A stretch of 64,000 nt of DNA. Origin: Sipunculus nudus. Taxonomy: Eukaryota; Annelida; Sipuncula; Golfingiida; Sipunculidae. The stretch's first letter is position 1. Each line of letters opens with the position of its first letter. The notes beneath the pieces are model-generated. The model was given only the letters and a program-made list of their open reading frames with translations. It was not told the origin of the DNA and searched no databases. This document shows positions 62,101 through 64,000 of the stretch, in pieces. A program made the translations under genes and the position numbers. The DNA is taken from the NCBI GenBank assembly GCA_026874595.1, contig CM049313.1:41880659-41944658 (forward strand), given 5' to 3'.

Positions 62101-64000
62101 TTCCATCGGTCATAATCATCTTTCTCCTCATCTCTGCCTCTCATGAAATACTGCCTCATGAGATCAACTTTGATTGAGAGTGAATCTATCTCCTGTTTCT
62201 TCTCAGTAGGTGTGCTATCACTCTCAGACCCCCAGGGTTTATCATCATCACAAAATTCTGCCTCTTCCTTGTTCACTTTCACTTTCTTGCTTGGAGACAA
62301 CATGGTAGAATCCAACTGACCAGAGGTATCTGGTGTGTAACTTGACGTCATGGTCTCGTCCATTTCTGAGCTACTTTCGCTGGATGTCACAGAATCATCA
62401 GCCTCATCCACATCATTCGATAAACTTTCATCCCTTGATTGTTCATAGCTACTTGAACTTTGACTAGTAACAGCACTTTCCCTCAGCAACTGTCCAGGAT
62501 CTAAAACCCCAGGCAACTTTTCTGCAGCTGTTGCTACATTTGCAGTACACGAGTCTTCAGTGCCACCCTCATCAGACAGTTCTGACTGGCTGCACATCAG
62601 GTCAGCATCTGGCCTGCTCTGGATGACTGGCCTATTTTGGGAGAAGTTACCACCAACTGGTTTGACTGGTACAATGCTTGATGCACTACTTTCAAAAGGT
62701 GTATCACTCAAGTCACTGGCCTCTTTAGAGGCATGGAGGAGCATATCTTTATATTGCTCTGTGCTACTGTTTTCAATATATTTCCGTTGCGCTAGTGTTG
62801 GTGGTGGTTGAGTGTGATTTGTTAGGTCCATCCCAGATGGCTGTTGAAAAGTATCGCTGTATCCTGGATCTGAGTCTGCTTGACTGTGTGTGGACTCTGA
62901 GCAGCGTCTCAAGTTCTGTGCATCTTGACAGTCTTTATCTACCTCTACTCCTGCTGGACTGCTCATGCTGTTATCACTAGACCCTTGGTGAATCAGCTTC
63001 CCAACTTCATTATGTCTAACTACTGTCTGAACTGTTTGGTTATGCTGGTTACTTGGAATGCCACCTGTATATTTGTTGGACATGTCTGCCTGTGCTGGGG
63101 AAACTGGGTAACTGGGTGCAAAAACAGTGCTCCTTTGCACAAGAGGTGGGGACAGAGGCAAAAACCCAGGACTTCTAGGCCACTGGTGACCCATATTGTT
63201 CATATCAGATGAAACTGCTTTACAAAGCTCATTGGCATAATCAGCTCCTGTTGTGCTGGTTGTGTCTTTAGTCACAGAGGTAGTTGAGTTATTAGTTATC
63301 ACAGAGTTGTGACCCTGAGCCATGCCATACATAGACATGACTGAGAGACTGGAAGAAGGTTGGGGGGTACAAGGTGCTGTTGAACTGGAGGTGAAAGCCA
63401 TCTGCTCTGGTCCAGATGAATCTAATCCTGGAAATCTCATCAAACCATGAGGATGTTGTGTGGAACTGTGCAGTGGTAACATGGGGGAATACCCTCCTGG
63501 GGGCCAGAATGTTTGTGTAGGTCCATAAGGACCTGGCATCATAAATGGAGCAGGCTGAAAAGCTGCATGGCTGACGTTGAATGGCACTGATGATGGCAGC
63601 GATGGTGGCAGAGGCATTCTCATCCCCTGCTGCATACCCTGCTCTGTGTAATAAGGTGATGGTGCTGGATGAGATCCCCTTTCACCTGCGGCTGACACTG
63701 ATAGGAATGGTATTGTCCCACCGCTGCCACCAAAACTAGCTGTCATAGAAGTAGAGGCTTTGGAATATTGTTCAGATGGAGGACATGTTGCACTCCGTTG
63801 AACAGGATCACGACCTTGTATAAGATTTGGGTTCATAAAACTTCCTCCATATATCTGGCTACTCAGTGACAGTTCTAGTTTGTTCATGGGATTTGTAAAT
63901 GCATCAGGCATGATTCCTCCAGGGATGTGATCGCTAGTTGAATAAGCTGGAGGTGCTGGTGCCGTGTTAACAGATGCAGCACAGGTCTGTGGTGGCAACC
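52477..64000 (-). CDS. ZNF366/ZNF710-like: C2H2 zinc-finger transcription factor, ZNF366/ZNF710-like, 11 fingers (5' partial)
   Basis: Six exons in the window (63998-61107, 60466-60371, 59204-58970, 56143-56042, 54513-54292, 53135-52477) join in one frame of 1402 codons. The first codon here is TTG (Leu) in a frame open to the window edge, so the start lies outside. Residues 1 to about 500 are Pro/Ser/Thr-rich. About 500-740 is acidic and Ser-rich, with ALDLS (722-726) and PLDLS (745-749); PxDLS is the CtBP co-repressor docking motif. Eleven C2H2 fingers span about 818 to 1120. The C-terminal 280 residues are acidic, with a KKRRK nuclear signal (1269-1273) and a basic KRGRKARKG patch near the end. 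Finger number, a GFAYPSEL finger, the last LKGNLNRHKKVKHG finger and the PxDLS motif point to ZNF366 (DC-SCRIPT)/ZNF710, a nuclear co-repressor family; this is from memory and needs a search. Confidence 0.88.
53387..53768 (-). repeat. Dispersed repeat with (GTCT)n, copy 2 (in intron)
   Basis: Inverse copy of 40034-40445, here inside the last intron of the zinc-finger gene. Identity about 75% by eye, with the same block order end to end, so it is a discrete element rather than chance similarity. Confidence 0.75.
54292..54513 (-). CDS. ZNF366/ZNF710-like: ZNF366/710-like exon e: rest of finger 11 and acidic linker
   Basis: 222 nt, acceptor after a long poly-T (TTTACAG), donor A|GTAAGC inside a Lys-rich KTKKKK stretch, phase 1 at both ends. 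It completes finger 11 (NLNRHKKVKHG). If the donor is not used, the frame ends ten codons further at KLKFIK-stop, which would give a shorter isoform. Confidence 0.8.
56042..56143 (-). CDS. ZNF366/ZNF710-like: ZNF366/710-like exon d: rest of finger 10, start of finger 11
   Basis: 102 nt, acceptor GACAG, donor GTAATT, phase 1 to phase 1. It gives KEFGRVHNLQGHMHIH and then CFCGSSFTLK. The first cysteine pair of finger 11 is C-x1-C rather than C-x2-C. Confidence 0.85.
56515..56700. mobile_element. Short GGATCCAG-terminal inverted-repeat element, copy 2 (in intron)
   Basis: Bounded by ACGGATCCAGGGG on the left and the reverse complement of GGCAGATCCAGGG on the right. The right half (CCTTTCTTTTCCTAAACCCTGGAT) matches the copy at 23.8 kb. 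Confidence 0.55.
56756..57180. repeat. 27-bp minisatellite, about 15 units
   Basis: Unit GAGTCCTTGCCACTCGAGTC plus CAAGTCT, 27 bp, i.e. nine codons, so every frame stays open. The minus strand would read (KDSDLDSSG)n and the plus strand (ESLPLESKS)n. It lies in an intron of the zinc-finger gene, between exons c and d. A related GAGTCC-rich patch is at about 57425-57510. Confidence 0.9.
57572..57880 (+). mobile_element. tRNA-derived SINE (in intron)
   Basis: Head with A box TGGCTCAGGGGTAGAGC and B-box-like GAGTTTGAATCTC about 40 bases later, followed by a roughly 230-bp non-tRNA body. The anticodon arm is not convincingly folded, so it is SINE-like rather than a functional tRNA gene. Its orientation is opposite to the host gene. 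Confidence 0.7.
58970..59204 (-). CDS. ZNF366/ZNF710-like: ZNF366/710-like exon c: fingers 7 (end), 8, 9 and start of 10
   Basis: 235 nt, acceptor TTTAAG, donor GTCAGT after TGT-G (phase 1). It encodes EHHLKAHQFTH, the complete fingers 8 (CEVC...HMLIH) and 9 (CETC...HQVTH), and CKVCG of finger 10. The donor was chosen because only this phase restores finger 10 with the next exon. Confidence 0.85.
60371..60466 (-). CDS. ZNF366/ZNF710-like: ZNF366/710-like exon b: second half of finger 6, first half of finger 7
   Basis: 96 nt, 32 codons, acceptor CTTAG and donor GTGGGA, phase 0 at both ends. It completes finger 6 (VFVYPSQLRDHMVKH) and opens finger 7 (CKECGMDFMK). Skipping this exon would keep frame and fuse half of finger 6 to half of finger 7, giving one hybrid finger. 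Confidence 0.85.
61107..64000 (-). CDS. ZNF366/ZNF710-like: ZNF366/710-like exon a: Pro/Ser-rich and acidic regions, fingers 1-5 and first half of finger 6
   Basis: A frame of 964 codons, open at the right edge, ends after CSECGK with donor GTAACA, phase 0. Finger 1 starts at residue 818 (CHLC). Fingers 1-5 are canonical C-x2-C-x12-H-x3/4-H, with linkers of about seven residues that are not the classic TGEKP. Gln/Pro/Ser-rich sequence and repeated acidic stretches suggest transcriptional regulatory regions. Confidence 0.9.

Noticed and set aside
61625-62146. His/Leu-rich 173-codon plus-strand ORF
   Set aside because: Antisense shadow of the acidic, Asp/Glu/Ser-rich coding exon of the zinc-finger gene.

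Overview
This is a eukaryotic, intron-bearing, AT-rich genomic window. Metazoan splice sites, tRNA-derived SINEs, LINE fragments, many small inverted-repeat elements, (ACGG)n-containing repeats ending in a GTCAGCTGAGCT hairpin, and numerous poly-G runs together suggest a lophotrochozoan, most likely a mollusc. That assignment is inference; no taxonomic marker gene is present.

Layout. (1) 1-3.3 kb: the 3' part of a long intronless ORF (+) with PIN/FEN-like acidic motifs and a C-terminal Cys-rich CXC-like domain, open at the left edge. (2) 3.3-8.6 kb: non-coding, with a degenerate tandem-like repeat at 6.6-7.6 kb. (3) 8.6-32.5 kb: a cluster of a small secreted-protein family. It holds an intact three-exon gene (A, + strand, 214 aa with signal peptide), a decayed copy (C, - strand, 25.7 to 19.3 kb) whose 1.1 kb upstream/promoter region is an inverted duplicate of gene A's, and a third copy (B, - strand, 32.25 to 28.67 kb) with intact exons 1 and 2 but three nonsense codons in exon 3. 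LINE fragments, a SINE with target-site duplication and other repeats are interspersed. (4) 33.6-39.4 kb: a LINE endonuclease relic and a 5'-truncated LINE (reverse transcriptase, frameshifted) flanked by a 12-bp target-site duplication. (5) 40-50 kb: a repeat field with four or more families, including a family ending in a conserved 13-bp-arm hairpin. (6) 50.4-50.9 kb: a 511-bp inverted-repeat element carrying two perfect cAMP-response elements and a CCAAT box. (7) 52.2-64 kb: a six-exon (in-window) C2H2 zinc-finger gene on the - strand, at least 1401 aa with 11 fingers, a PLDLS CtBP-type motif, and layout like vertebrate ZNF366/ZNF710; it runs off the right edge.

The three gene groups have no visible functional link. 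The best candidates for something undescribed are the secreted-protein family cluster with its duplicated promoter, the PIN-like/CXC protein, and the CRE-bearing inverted-repeat element. Exon boundaries were derived by hand from splice consensus, reading phase and paralogue comparison; none is supported by transcripts here.
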